Below the pieces are notes generated by a model. The model saw only the letters and a list, made by a program, of their open reading frames with translations. It was not told the DNA's origin and ran no database searches. This document shows, in pieces, positions 32,889 to 43,953 of a stretch of DNA of 64,000 bases. Source of the stretch: Symbiodinium natans (Eukaryota > Sar > Dinophyceae > Suessiales > Symbiodiniaceae). The position numbers were made by a program, and so were the translations under genes. How positions within the stretch are numbered: the stretch's first letter is position 1; every line of letters starts with the position of its first letter. Where the stretch lies: assembly GCA_905221605.1 (NCBI GenBank), contig CAJNDS010002519.1, forward strand, positions 2,501 through 66,500. Direction: 5' to 3'.

Positions 32889-33131
32889 TCATGCCGGTCT
32901 CATTTCCTGAAGTGTGGAGGCGGTACATGTACTGTAGGGCCGTAGGAGGTACCTCTTGCACTTTGCTGCGACATTCTCGCGGTACAACAAAGAGATCTCC
33001 TCCATCATCGCCCTCCCAAGTAAACGAACATCCACAGTGTCAAATGCATGTTTGTGATCGAGCATGCCAATGTAAATCTTCTCCTGTAGTTTGTCTTTGT
33101 CAGCCTGTGCTTGACAAATCACTGGCACCAC
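32889..33131 (-). mobile_element. Probable remnant of a non-LTR retrotransposon reverse transcriptase
   Basis: The minus strand reads IYIGMLDHKHAFDTVD followed by RLL. This matches the second conserved block of LINE-type reverse transcriptases, where an aspartate is followed by A-F-D-x-V and a leucine pair. The frame is open for about 80 residues and then stops. Minus frames further along (down to about 32470) do not clearly show the later catalytic blocks. It is therefore a fragment, inserted antisense in a long intron or spacer. Resemblance is by motif only. Confidence 0.45.
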
Positions 33132-33294
33132 GGTTACAATGGCAACTCCGTGCCACGTGGGTTCAGCTGCAATGTGCCTGTTCGTGCCTGTTGCGCGGGT
33201 CTTCTGTGGATGGTCCTGGTCTGGTCAGAGTCTGCTCTCGTCAGTCTTGCTGTTGGCCAACGGCTTTTCGACTCCCAAAACCACCGTAGCCGAG

Positions 33295-34055
33295 GCCAGG
33301 TCCTGGACGTGACATGGCTGGATCAAGTAGAGCTCATTGCTCTTCAGGCTGGAAGTTCGGAAGAATCCGCTTCTGGGGAAAGCATGGCGCGAGCGCTGTC
33401 GCAGGTCCCTCAAGGAGGACAGTGGCTGATTTGCTTCTGCAGCGGCTTGGCTGACCGGACTTGTCGAAACAGGGCTGCCGTGATGTGATGTGATTCACGT
33501 TGGGGTCCATGGGCTCTGGCACCCTAATGAGATGGGAAGTCTCAAATCGCAATGATGTTTCAGGCGACGGCTATGGTGGGTGCAACTCCTTCGACGACTT
33601 CATTGCTTTGGCGGGCTTGCTCACTGTGGTCGGTCCTAGCCCAACCTCACAGGATCGCAGGGTTCTCTTCTCCAGGGCTGGGCCTTTCGTTGTCTCGGAG
33701 GTCGAGTCACTTTCTGGCTCCTTAGGGCCTCTGGAGTTGCTAGCCGCTTAGTCACGTACAGTGCGAGTCCCATGATTCTGGAGGACGTGAGCTGTTTGGC
33801 AGGGCAAACTTGTACCCTGACGGGTGCGACGGGCTTCACGGGGCAGGGCCTCAACGTGTCTGCGGACAAGGCGTGGAAGGGATAATCAGGATTGAAATCC
33901 ACCGTGCATAAGACCGAGTCTGAGACATGCTCCCTACCGAATATCAAAAGCAAAATGTCAACAAGAGGTGCTCTTCACCACAGGGGTTTGTGGCGTGGCC
34001 GACAAGGATTTCAGCATCAATGAAGATCGCTACCTCCCAGCAGGCCTGACGCCAG
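33295..34055 (+). CDS. CYC module 25, four exons
   Basis: Exon 33295-33444 reads WLDQVELIAL, a variable segment, then VPQGGQWLICFC. Exon 33564-33652 reads GCNSFDDFIALAGLL, TVVGPSPTSQ. Exon 33785-33870 reads CLAGQTCTLTG, GQGLNVSADK. Exon 33968 to about 34055 reads VLFTTGVCGVADKDF. The junctions are GC-AG (33445), GA-AG (33653) and GC-AG (33871). A single base of codon phase is carried across the first junction and resolves to glycine. The copy is complete. Confidence 0.8.
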
Positions 34056-34349
34056 GTTGTTTCATGTCACAAGCCAACTGTCACCCCCGCCCCCCGCCCT
34101 AATTTTTAAAAAACCTGCATCAGTAAATTCTGTGTTGCTCGCATCCGCCAGCCACAGAACGTGTAGCTGTTGTGGTGTTAGGAACATTCGGGTGCTTGTG
34201 GACACTTGAACAGCTTTAGTTTGATTCAAATTCTTTCGGTTTAATTACTTTTGCTTTTCCTTTTCTGCGGTCGTTCAAATTTTGTTTCGGTGTCAGCTTA
34301 AGACGCAGAGCCCTTTTCCAAAGTTCAATAAGTTCAATAGCAATCATAG

Positions 34350-34626
34350 GTCTGGGAATATGCGTTGGCTGAAGGCGACCAAGAGCTCGTATTATCTGCC
34401 GCAGATCTGACGGCCCGTGGATCCTGGCGCATGTGTTGCTTGGCGTTGCATTTGGAGGACGGTCGTGGATGTCTCGTTAGCACTACATGATCAGGACTTG
34501 ATCAGGCCATTGCCAGTGTTAGCGGATCGTAAATGGCCAGAACCAGAGGCTACTGCTCTGATGACTACCAGTCCTCCTTCCTCTCTGATGGCTGCTCATC
34601 CCCGCTGGACTTCACAGCCTTTGTGG
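34350..34626 (+). CDS. CYC module 26, two exons
   Basis: Exon 34350-34434 reads ELVLSAADLTARGSW and R-M plus one base. Exon 34549-34626 completes CYCSDDYQSSF and continues SSPLDFTAFVG. The intron 34435-34548 is GT-AG. Without splicing the first exon reads C-C-L-A; with splicing it restores C-Y-C. The following GC donor at 34627 leads to exons of parts d and a that I could not fix; a piece at about 34820-34865 reads FCSDAGCLVTG. Confidence 0.75.
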
Positions 34627-34897
34627 GCTGGCCACTGCCTCAGATAACTTGGATGTGCCAGGATCGAGTTGGATGCCAGAGACATGAAAGTCGAATAAAG
34701 CTGGGAAGTTTGCTTTGCGCCAAGAGAGCATGTCTGGCGCCAGGCTTTATGTTCTTCCGGCCATCAACACAGGGAACCTTTGGACCCGGGTGCAGTATGT
34801 CCCGTTCAGCATTGCAATCAGTGACTTGGCTTTCTGTTCTGATGCCGGATGCTTGGTTACGGGGCTGTGCCCCTCTATGCCCCTCTCTGCGTGCAAG

Positions 34898-35838
34898 GTG
34901 CAGTTGGCCTCGATCGCAGTGTTCCACCAAGTGGCCGCCTCAAGTTCATCGTCGAGGGAGGCAGCTGCCAGACGGATTCGCTGCTCAGCGGCGTCACAGG
35001 TCTTACCTGTACTGGAGCCCTTGCTTGCGACACAGAGCCCACAGTCTATGAATTGGCTTTGGGAGAGACGGTGCATTGGTGGGCCGACGTGGTAGTAGAT
35101 GCCGTCGGCATCTACCAGGTCTGTCACTGCGATACAGCTTGCACCACGGCTTCGAGCTGGATCGACACGGGGGCTCTCCACGTACAGTCCCCGGTGTCAC
35201 TGTTAAAGTCCAGCGGCAACTACGGCATGCCGGGCGCGAGCGCGGCTCAGGCGGCCCCTCCCACGGGCCTGCCGACTCCTCTGCTGGAGTGGCACTTTGA
35301 TGATGCCCAGGTGAGCGAGAATGCAGGCTTGGACTGGTTGGGGAACGCCGTGGCACGTGGGTCTGGGTCCGGCATCTTGCATCTGCCCAGCTCTGCCTCC
35401 GCAGTGGGACATGATTTGGAGCTATTGTCTGTGGACTTCGCATCGGTGTGGGTGGATGGTCGGGCAGGAGGAGCACTGAGCTTTGATGGGTCGGCCTGGG
35501 GCAGTCCCCATCCCAGGGATCTTTTCTCTGCAACGGCGCTGGGACTTCCCACGCAGGAAATCACCGTGGCTGCGTGGATCAATGTGGATGCATTTGTGGA
35601 CAAGGGAGGCATTGCATCCTTTGTACAATTCAGTGGCGAGGTCTCTGCTGGCTGGTCACTCTTCGTTTCCTCTTCCGGGCAGGCTCACTTCATCATTGCC
35701 ACCGAGTTCAGCAGCTCGGACCTCTTCAAGCATGAGGCCAACTGGCTGGCGTCACCATCCTTCAACACGCAAACATGGCACCACATTGTTGGCACGTACG
35801 ACGGCTCCCTGGCACGACTGTTTTGGGATGGCATGGAG
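34898..35838 (+). CDS. Large exon: CYC module 27 followed by the start of a LamG-like domain
   Basis: The first part, 34898 to about 35200, reads VGLDRSVPPSG, EGGSCQTD, a variable segment, VGIYQVCHC and GALHVQSP, so it holds parts a to d of a module with C-H-C. From about 35270 the frame changes character: LLEWHFDDAQ, FDGSAWGS, EITVAAWINVDA, GWSLFVSSSG and TWHHIVGTYDG. These are hallmarks of the LamG/concanavalin-like jellyroll (Laminin_G_3 type): an early aspartate strand, A-W-I-x-V, and W-H-H-I-V-G-T-Y-D-G. It ends at a GC donor. Sugar or glycan binding is typical of this fold but is not shown here. Confidence 0.8.
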
Positions 35839-36286
35839 GCTGCTTGGCTATGTTTGGGAGCTTGGTACATAGGCATTCGGCTGCGCACATCTACGTGCCC
35901 CTGAAGCTGTCCTGAGCGGCGTGCAAGAACGGCTTCCAGTGGAAACGATGTGACCTTGAGGTTGATAATCGTTCTGCAGCCTACCTGGATGGCTTGCGCC
36001 TCAGCATCTGGAGAAAGTGCCGCGTCTGACAGACCAAATGCATCTACTGTAACGCAGTTGTGAAGGGTTGTGCCATCTGCACGGTTGTCGACGCGCTCCA
36101 GGCTATTCCAACTATCTTCAAGATGCAAATCACACACATGGCCGCATTCGATGCTGAGCTGAAGGGGTTCGCTGGTCCTGACAAAATCGGCAGCTTGTAG
36201 GGGGGACCAGAGTTCGTCACAGTTCTCGACACTGTTTCTGTACCAACTTTACCGAATCGGCGGAAGGGTCGAGAAGAGCCTTGGGT

Positions 36287-36498
36287 TGAGCCCCTGACGG
36301 AGATGCACAGAGGATACTTGGACTCGGTGCTGGCCGTCGGTGCTTTCATCGACAACCACAACCAGGCCAAAGCCAAAGAGATTGAAAGGGACGTCGTCAG
36401 CGAGTTGAAATGTGAGTCTATGGCTACTGTTTGAGGCCCACTTCCGCGGCCGCTTGGATGAGGTGCAGGTCTACCCACGGGCCATGGTCGCCTCAGAG
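36287..36498 (+). CDS. C-terminal exons of the LamG-like domain
   Basis: Exon 36436-36498 reads FRGRLDEVQVYPRAM and ends A-S-E before a GC donor. The G-R-L-D-E-V-x-V-Y-x-R-A signature is the usual last strand of LamG jellyroll domains. A preceding piece at about 36287-36410 reads LAVGAFIDNHNQ, which fits the strand before it. The intervening exon borders were not fixed. Bases 35839-36286 show nothing else. Confidence 0.65.
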
Positions 36499-37560
36499 GC
36501 TTTTTGGCCTGACGAGAGCAAAGTAGCAGGGGTGGAATGACGACGAGGGAGGGACCAGAGTTACTGGGAGATGCAACTGTAGGAGGGCGGGGAGGGCTCC
36601 ACTCCCATTTTCTGAAAGCCTGCAACCAGGTACGGCGGCTCTACATGAAGTATGGCGAGTGCAGCCTCTTCCACCTGCAGTCGCGTGGCTGTTTGTGAGT
36701 AATCGCCCTGCATGAAACGGCTTCGTGTCTTTCATGAAAGAAGGTAGCGCAGTAGGACACAAGTCGTGGTTGGCTAGGCAGGTGCAGCTGCTGTAAAGAC
36801 GAGGTGTATGAAGTCTGACTACGGCTTTCTTCATATGGGAAACGGCGACTGCAGCAACAGCTCCAGCACACGGTGCTGGTACGGCATGCCGAGCCAGATC
36901 CTCTGGAATGTGTCTCCAGTCTGAACTTAGACATCTTGCAGTCATCTTGCTACAGCTCGCGTCTGCAATTTCAAAGCCTCGTTTTGGTGGCTCGGCGCCG
37001 AAAATCTCTGATGTCACGTGGGATCTAGGAAACCATAGCCTTGTGGGCCTTCTTTTGCTGAGCGAGTGTTGCGTCTACGTCTGCCCTCGCGAGCCTCTGG
37101 CGGATTCACTCGCGAGCCAAGCAAGCGCTAAGGCAAATCGTGGGCACTACTGTGACTGGAATGTGGGGACGAAGCTACGCGGAACGGCCGAGGCTTCAAG
37201 GGTTCCTCATGCGAAGTGGCATGCTTGGATGCATGGTGTCTTAGGAAAGAAGCGGGCGGCAGCATGTTTTCCATACTATTCAGGGGATTTTTCCGCTTCC
37301 ACATGGCGGAGGACTGTCTCAGCTACCAGGCGATTGGGGTCGCACGGTTGGAAGCTTTGACTTGGGCAAATAACAAGATGAAAGGCAAATAGCATCTGTA
37401 ATATACGCGGACCTGCTGCCTCCATTAAGCATGCTCAGTGATGAGATCACCGCAGGGATGTTGGGGCTACTTGCCGCTCCGGCATTGTGACGATGTTGCA
37501 GACTCCTCATCTGGCTCCTGGCAGGCTGGACCAACTTAGCCCCGAAGAAAAACTTAGTGA
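36499..37560. other. Stretch with no assigned exon
   Basis: Possible short exons exist, for example a frame near 36840-36920 reading GDCSNSSSTRCWYGM. None matches a known domain or the module, and splice sites could not be confirmed. Confidence 0.35.
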
Positions 37561-37568
37561 CTTAGTCC

Positions 37569-37839
37569 TTGGTGTTGCTTGAAAGCCGCCTGAAGATATG
37601 CAGTATTGCGCCGCAATATGCCGTACTATTACGCGCTGCCGCACGGCCCGCCTTGGCCGGGCTCGAGCTATATAGGGTGCATCGACTGCGCTGGCCGGCA
37701 GTCAGCAGAGGCATGGGCCATCCCAGTTGGCGAATCACACTTTGGCACAGAGGACCGACCGATCCTTGCGCCATACTTGGCTGCTGAACTCCGAATTGAA
37801 TACGGTGCGTCGGTGGCCCTGAGTGACGCCTTTAGATAA
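37569..37839 (+). CDS. Unrecognised open frame, about 78 residues or more
   Basis: The plus frame reads MPYYYALPHGPPWPG, CIDCAGRQSAEAW, then ILAPYLAAELRIEYG and stops. The composition is protein-like and there is a C-I-D-C pair. I recognise no family. A minus-strand open frame of 154 codons overlaps it (37668-38132). One of the two is a shadow; the plus frame is preferred only because all supported genes are on that strand. Confidence 0.3.
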
Positions 37840-39074
37840 GAGGTGCTTTGAGGTGCTTTGAAGACGCTCAGGCCCGCGGCCTCGGCGGACATAACCGATG
37901 TAGCCTCTGAGCCTGCAATCCGAAGCCGAGCTAAGGGCCAAGCTCCGATTACCTCACGCACTGCTCGCCTGGGGGAGGTGCCTTGAAGCATCTTGAAACC
38001 TGCAAATGTCCGGATCAATGCAAGCCTGTGCAGCGAGAACCTGAAGTCGTACTTGTGTGGGGCTGATGTGACAACAGAAAGTTTTGATACCGAGTAGCGC
38101 AGGCACGTGCTGCCTGAGGGAGGGTCGTACACGGGTGTTCTACTTGTTGAAGCTCGATTCAGTCCAAGGCTTGAAAGTCTAAGTGCACTAGTTGTGCACT
38201 AGTGACTACTGTAGTGTGTACAAAGTCTGGAGAAGAAGTGCTCTACTCCTGGTTGCCCCCCCCCCCCCCCCACTCCGCTTCCGATCCGCGGAAGAGGAAC
38301 AGTGAGGAACAACCTGCAAGCAATAAGCACATGGGCGGACCCTTTTTGAAGGGCTTCCTACCTGACCCAGCGTGAGTTTTCTCATGAAAATGTGTGAACA
38401 ACGTGAGCAAGACGCACATTCTGTCCATGGCTCAAGGTTTCGACCTTTGCTGGCACTGGCACCGCAGGGCTGGCCGCTAGCCTCAAGCTCTCAGTACGCA
38501 GAGCATCTCCATCCCACATACTCCGTCTGAATTGTCTTTTGGCAGGCCATGGCGGCCCTGTCATGCCCAATCTCATTGAGTTAATACCCTGAGCAGCATG
38601 GTTCAAGTTTGCTTTGAAATTCAAGGATGGGCCGCATGGCGCTGAAGACTGCGCGGAGGACCTTGGGAACGAGAGAGTTAAATTTCAAAGCAATTGCTTT
38701 GAAATCCAAAAACTACCGGCCATGAAGCAAAAGTGAAGCCCTCTTACCGAGGAAGTGCCGGTGGACGAACCGACCGGCCTGGCCCAGGGCAGTGGTCCAG
38801 CTGGCGCACCGCTCTACCAGGCCTTTGCGACCGTTGTTCACTTGGGGCTCCATGCCTTAGGAAGGCAGCACAAGGCTAAACTTGATCCCTCGTGATCTGC
38901 GCCCGTTTTCTCAGTGCAGAGGCAGAGCGGAGCCGACAGGTGCTACGAGGCACGGGAGAAGAGGTTACCAGATTTGTTTGTATTTGGTCTGTACATGTTT
39001 GGGTTTTGGTTTGTACATGTGTGGGTTGGACATTGCTCCAGTTGAGCTGAAAGCGAGCGCCTTTCGACCATCAG
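37840..39074. other. Spacer before the PAN/NHL exons
   Basis: No exon is supported. A C run lies at about 38257-38270. An open frame that starts at 38882 and runs into the PAN exon includes a hydrophobic stretch (about 38970-39035) that could be a signal or anchor segment if transcription starts here. Confidence 0.4.
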
Positions 39075-39675
39075 GTGTTGACTTGGGAGCTCTCTTTTGC
39101 CTACAGCCTGGGAGGAATGTAACGAGCGGAGAAGTCTTATCTGGTCTGTCATTGAGGTCTGCACGCGAGTGTCAAGATGCCTGCCAAGCGATGGATGGCT
39201 GTGAGCACTTCAACTACAGGATTTGGAGTGACGGAAGCAGCACAGACTTTGGCAGCTGCGATCTGTTACAAGGCACCACTTCGGGGGCAGCGGGCTTTGC
39301 GCAAACAGAAGCGGATCCTGCTTACGTGTCTGGGCCTGCCGTGTGCAAGTTTGCATCGGTGCGGGATGTTGCTGGAGTCCGAGACTCAGCTGGGGCGGTA
39401 GACAGCGCAGAACCTTTATTAGCAGAATTCTCAGAGCCCGCCGGCTTGGGCACCTGGCAAGACCGGCTTTTCATTGCAGACTCTGCAAACCACCTCATCC
39501 GGCAGATGGACATGGCCACGGGGGCAGTGACGACAGTAGCAGGCACAGGCAGCAGAGGCTTCACCACTGGAGATGACTCTGCAGGCAGTGCGCTGTCACG
39601 GACGCTGGACACACCCCGTGCAGTGGAGGTCAACCAGCTGGGGCAGGTATATTTCACGGATGCCATTAACAACAG
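39075..39675 (+). CDS. PAN/Apple domain followed by NHL repeats, one exon
   Basis: The exon starts after an AG acceptor at 39074, or the frame may open at an ATG at 38882. It reads FCLQPGRNVTSG, CQDACQAMDGCEHFNY, a G-S-C-D-L pair and a final V-C. That is the cysteine spacing of a PAN/Apple domain, about 80 residues. It then continues GTWQDRLFIADSANH, LIRQMDMATG and TVAGTGSRGF, the pattern of NHL beta-propeller blades. The exon ends at a GT donor at 39676. PAN domains bind protein or carbohydrate, and NHL blades form propellers; these roles are family knowledge, not shown by this sequence. Confidence 0.8.
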
Positions 39676-39767
39676 GTGCCATGGCTGACCTCAGAAGGGT
39701 CCCCTACAAACCTGGTTGCGCCATGCTGTATTGGTTCACGATCAGCCTTGATGCGTGGAAAATTGAG

Positions 39768-40871
39768 GATTCGGCTGCTTGATGTCCAGACAAACACGCT
39801 GTCCACTGTTGCAGGGTCAGGCCCGCTCTCCAAGTGAAATTCTGTGATTTTGCGTGCATGTCCACTGTGAGTCGGCAAAGCAGGTTCTCGGTGTTTCTGT
39901 CAAGACACAGTGCCGGCAAAAAGATGTTAAAGATTTCCCTCCAGATTCCTCCAGGCTCCACGGGCTTCAACTCGGGCGTCTTCGCTGGAGACGGGGGGCT
40001 GGCAACCCTTGCGCGCCTTGCGACTCCAACAGGCAGGAGCTGAGCTGTTAGCTGAGGCATGTCTCTTGATATTCCTGTTCGCGCTGTGCGTGGAGGCCTC
40101 GTGCTCTATGGCACACTCCTCTACGACTCAGAAATTGAAGATGGTGATCATCGAGTGAGGTGAGCCAATGCCAGGGCTTTTTAACACGGCCGATTGTTGT
40201 CCTGAGGTTTATGGGATGTTTTTGCGAGATGTAAGTGGCGGATTCTAGCCATCCTTTGAGTCACCGGCAGGGTGGTGGATCTAGCAACGGGGCTCATTTC
40301 CAGCGTGGCCGGTGATGGTGTGGTGGCCTTTGCTGGTGACGGTGGCGACGCCCTCTCCGCCTCACTGAACTACCCTTCAGCGCAGCTTGTCTTCGGCCGT
40401 TCTGAAGTGCACTGTGTCGGGAAGAAAGGGAGGCGGCCTGAAAACAAGGCTGGTGCGCCATCTGGACTACCTGTACATTGCGGACACCTTGAACCAGCGA
40501 GTGAGGCCAGCGCAGGGCTGGGAGCCTGTTAAGGTGACGCCTTCAACCTTGACTTCCGACGTCCTCTGTAGGGATGGCAGCGTAGAGTCAAAATGTTGCC
40601 TGCAAGCTTGCCCTATTGGAATGCTTGTTTGAGGCGCGTGGACCTCATCTCTAACGAGATCACGACAATCGTGGGCAGCGGGTGACTGGCTCAGAACACA
40701 GCTTACGAATGTTTACTGCGAAAGTTTCTCCAGCTCGGAGTTGCGTGGCTGAAGTAGTGCCAATTGGCTTGCGGCATTTGTTTAGGGATGCTGAGAAGAG
40801 ATGAGTGCGCTGGTCAGGACGGCTGCAAGTACTGGGGACTTTGGTTACAGCACACTGGCGCAAGTGAACAG
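39768..40871 (+). CDS. NHL propeller continuation, about seven exons
   Basis: Exons read 39768-39820 (RIRLLDVQTNTLST), 39955-40032 (GVFAGDGGLATLARL), 40057-40159 (MSLDIPVRAVRGG, DGDHRVR), 40271 to about 40383 (VVDLATGLISSVAG, AGDGGDALSASL), about 40450-40510 (DYLYIADTLNQRV), about 40634-40681 (RVDLISNEITTIVG) and about 40828-40871 (GDFGYSTLAQVN). The joins are GC-AG at 39821 and 40033 and GT-AG at 39676 and 40160. Each of the early joins splits a codon that is rebuilt correctly. Together with the previous exon, this makes about three to four blades. Confidence 0.75.
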
Positions 40872-41790
40872 GCATGGTAGACTTGAGACGTTCGGGCCCT
40901 CGTCTCGACGTCCTTTGCGATACTTTTGGCCATGTGGAGGCCGGCCTACCTGGAGTTGCGGGGCCCGCGACTGTGGATCTCGGAGCAGGGCGGCCGGCGC
41001 CTTCGCCAGGCCCGCTCAGGGAATCAAGTCGTAGAAGCACCCAGAGCCTAGTTCACCTGTGAGTTTCCCGTTGTGGGGGTCGGGTTTGTTTTCGGCCCCA
41101 TTCTGGGGGTGAGAAAGGCAAGAAAGAAGGAGATAGATACATAAAGACATCAAAAAGAAACTGAAGGCAACACAAGGAAACTAAGAAACAAAGAAAGAGA
41201 GAGAGCTCAAGGCTAAATATGAAACAAAGAACGAATCACTAACGAAAAACACATACACAAACAACACATGCAAGCAGAACGAAAGAACTCCCTAAACATG
41301 TTGAAAGTCGCTCACATCAATTCAGTCAGACAGGTAACGGCAAGCAAATAGACAAATAGACAAACACAGACCTGGCCTTGATATTCACAGCTTGAATTTA
41401 CAATTTTTTTACTTGAATCACTGATGGGCGTTGTGTTCCCGAGAATGGCCTTCCAGTCCTGCCGATCCTTTTTCATATCCTGTCAAAGCAGGTCTCCCAG
41501 TGTCGCAGACATCCTGCATTAGTACACCCTCTGTGTACATTCCCCTGTCATGGCGGACCCTGTCCTGTCGTGTGGAGATTGAGATCTGGCCATCCTAATT
41601 CACGTTGCCCACTTCGCTTGTCTACAGTCTATGGAAAGCTGACAGTGCCTTGTAGCAGACATGTCTGGTGTCGCTTCAAGGTGCTGCTGGAGGACGAACC
41701 CAGTGGTTTCCTCCGCCGGCCCCTTATCTGGAACTGGAACTGATTCAGCTAATGGCCTCGTGGCTCGGCGCGCGGCTGCGAGCTTTCTGC
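40872..41790. other. Spacer or intron with A-rich sequence
   Basis: An A-rich tract with AGAAA-type words covers about 41110-41340. A short frame near 41625-41650 reads YGKLTVP. No exon is assigned. Confidence 0.4.
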
Positions 41791-42929
41791 GCGAAATACA
41801 AACTTCGGCAGGACCATTGTGCGCAGCGGAACTGCGGTGGGTGTCGGCTCCACCTTTGGATTCCGTGCGCTCGCTACGGATGGCCTCTTTGGCTATGCAG
41901 GTAGCTGGCCTGCAGATGGACGGCCTCCGATGTTGACTACGTGATGTGTTGACCGTGTGCACGACCGACCTTGTCTGCCACTATCTGGTGCCGAGAGGTG
42001 TGCTGGCAATTGCCTTGTGTGGATGTTCCGCCATCTTGGTGCTGCAATGGGAAGAGACTAGACATGAGGTTCCGCCACATCCCCGGCGATCTCTCCGGGC
42101 AAGCTGGTCAAATTCTTGTGGCTCGGCTGCATCTGCTCTGGTTACTAGGTAGTGGCACAGAAACAGGAGCCGTTGGGTTTGTCTCAAAGGCTGGGTGACG
42201 TGAGCATCCACACGGTAGTGACTCTTGCTGCTGGTGAGCTGACGCCGCGGGTGGCGGTGACAAACGGAGAGTTTGTGCTGTTTGGACTCCGCACTTCACC
42301 AGGCCGGCTTTGCTCAGGTTCGCACATGCTGATGTGAGTGAAATGGTTGCCTCGCCTCGCAGGCCAAGTTCTGCAGTTTCGGATTCCAGTTTTCGAGCAG
42401 GTGGGCTGCGCTGTTGTAAAGTGCCAATGCAGTTGACAGTGAGTGAACTGGCTAAACGGATTCAGTCTTTGCGAGCACCTGGCTGAATCAAACTTTAGGG
42501 AATCTGTTGGAGGTGGGTGCCATCACCTTGGATGCTGGCGACGACTTCGTGGAGTGTGGAGCGAGCGATGCTGACTACGCTTATTTTGGACTGGAAACTG
42601 GCCAGTGGGCTGAATCAAGGGGAATCATCGGGATGTCGAGCTTATCTTCTTCTTCCTCACTGAAATCCTCTTGTGTGCTCGCTCGGGCAAGTTTTGGCGC
42701 AAACTCTTCATGTTTAGGGATAGGGGTACGTCCGCCACGAAGCACCGACTCCATTTGCTGAGATCCCGCTGTGGTCTTGAAGTTTGAGTACGGGGATGTG
42801 CGCAAGCTGAGCGCTTCCTACAGCCCGATAGACTTTGAGCTCGTCGTCCTGGCACAACGCAGAACTCTGAGCGCTCGCTTCCTGGCTGCCTTGGCTGCGG
42901 ACGAGAGCCACCTCTACGCGGCGGGGCAG
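41791..42929 (+). CDS. Beta-propeller with YAYFG-type blades, first set of exons
   Basis: Pieces with protein-like character follow each other. About 41800-41900 reads VGVGSTFGFRALATDG and ends before GTAGCT. About 42170-42310 reads VTLAAGELTPRVAV, FVLFGLRTSPGR. 42513 to about 42600 reads AITLDAGDDFVE, DYAYFGLETG. About 42770-42929 reads KFEYGDVRKLSAS, then FLAALAADESHLYAAG. The recurring order [IV]-T-L-x-A-G followed by [YF]-x-x-F-G-L-x-T is typical of YncE-like or YVTN-like propellers in bacteria and protists. Exon borders are mostly approximate; the GC donor at 42930 is likely. Confidence 0.6.
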
Positions 42930-43953
42930 GCGCATGGTCTGGGTTGAATGCAGCATGACTCAGTATGATGTTGTAGGTTGCTGATTAGCATGCGTGACCT
43001 GCGCACGTAGCGTGCTTTCAGAAATGGCCTGGAGACTCCTGCGCTCGAGGAGCTTGCAGCCTCAGTCGGCCTAGTCTTGAAGCCGCCTGGTTGCATGTTG
43101 TGGTAATCTGTGAGAATCTGTGATTATCTGTGATCGCATGCTGGCTTGTTTGCAGAGTGGACGGCTCCGCAGAACTGCAGAACTGTCCCTGGGACCGTCC
43201 TGTGAGGTTTAACAGGGTTTTAAATTTCATGTGAAACAAAACCCCAAACCCAAAAGCACTCCAAGGCAAGGCCTGCGAAAAGGTTGGGGGAAGGGAGGGA
43301 AGGTGAGACCCAGTTCATACCATGCACGCCGAAGGAAGATTGAGGGAGTGCAAGTGAGCTGCGTGAAAGTCGAAAGTACGCGAAGGTACGTGTGCAAAGA
43401 AGGCCATTGCACGGAAGGCAGAGCTGGACTTCATTGTTGTTGGTAGAACGAAAAGCCAATAGGAAGATGCACGACGCGGGCGACTGGATACGGGCGGCTT
43501 GCGGGGAGCAAGTTCAATGCCCGCCATCCAGACAATGAGATGGAGGACAGCAGAGGATGGGTAGTCGTCCTGGACTGGGGCAGATGATGCGGTGTGGTCG
43601 TTCCGTTGTGGGCTTCCACCACATTGCGCCGCCCCGTGAACTGACCAGGGAGCCGCCTGAGCAATCCTAACCTCAAGTCCAGACGCGGTGCCGAGAGTTT
43701 GCGCAGTTTGCGGTTTGTGGTGTCCAGGGGTTTCGCCCTGTCCTTCCAGGCTTCAGAAGGCTGACCTGAGTGTAGTGGCGTCCTTCGCAGCGGTCTTGCC
43801 CTACGCAACGCCGCTTGTACTTGTCCAGTTTTGTGGCATGGCTTTTTGATGCTGTCGTTTTACTTCTTATGCTTGCTTCAAGAATATGTTGCATGCTGGG
43901 CCACGCCCGACCCAAGCTTGTTCAAACCGAAGGTTTTCTGTTTGCTTCAAGCC
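42930..43953. other. Intron or spacer
   Basis: No exon could be assigned in this kilobase. A CCCCAAACCCAAAA tract at about 43240 is telomere-like. Open frames on both strands lack recognisable motifs. Confidence 0.4.

Larger units (their letters stand above)
31851..33294. other. Long intron or spacer
   Basis: About 1.4 kb with no module exon on the plus strand. It carries a CT-rich microsatellite at about 32139-32260, a short GTATGTTCGA tandem at 32437-32462, and the minus-strand reverse transcriptase-like fragment near 33 kb. Confidence 0.5.
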
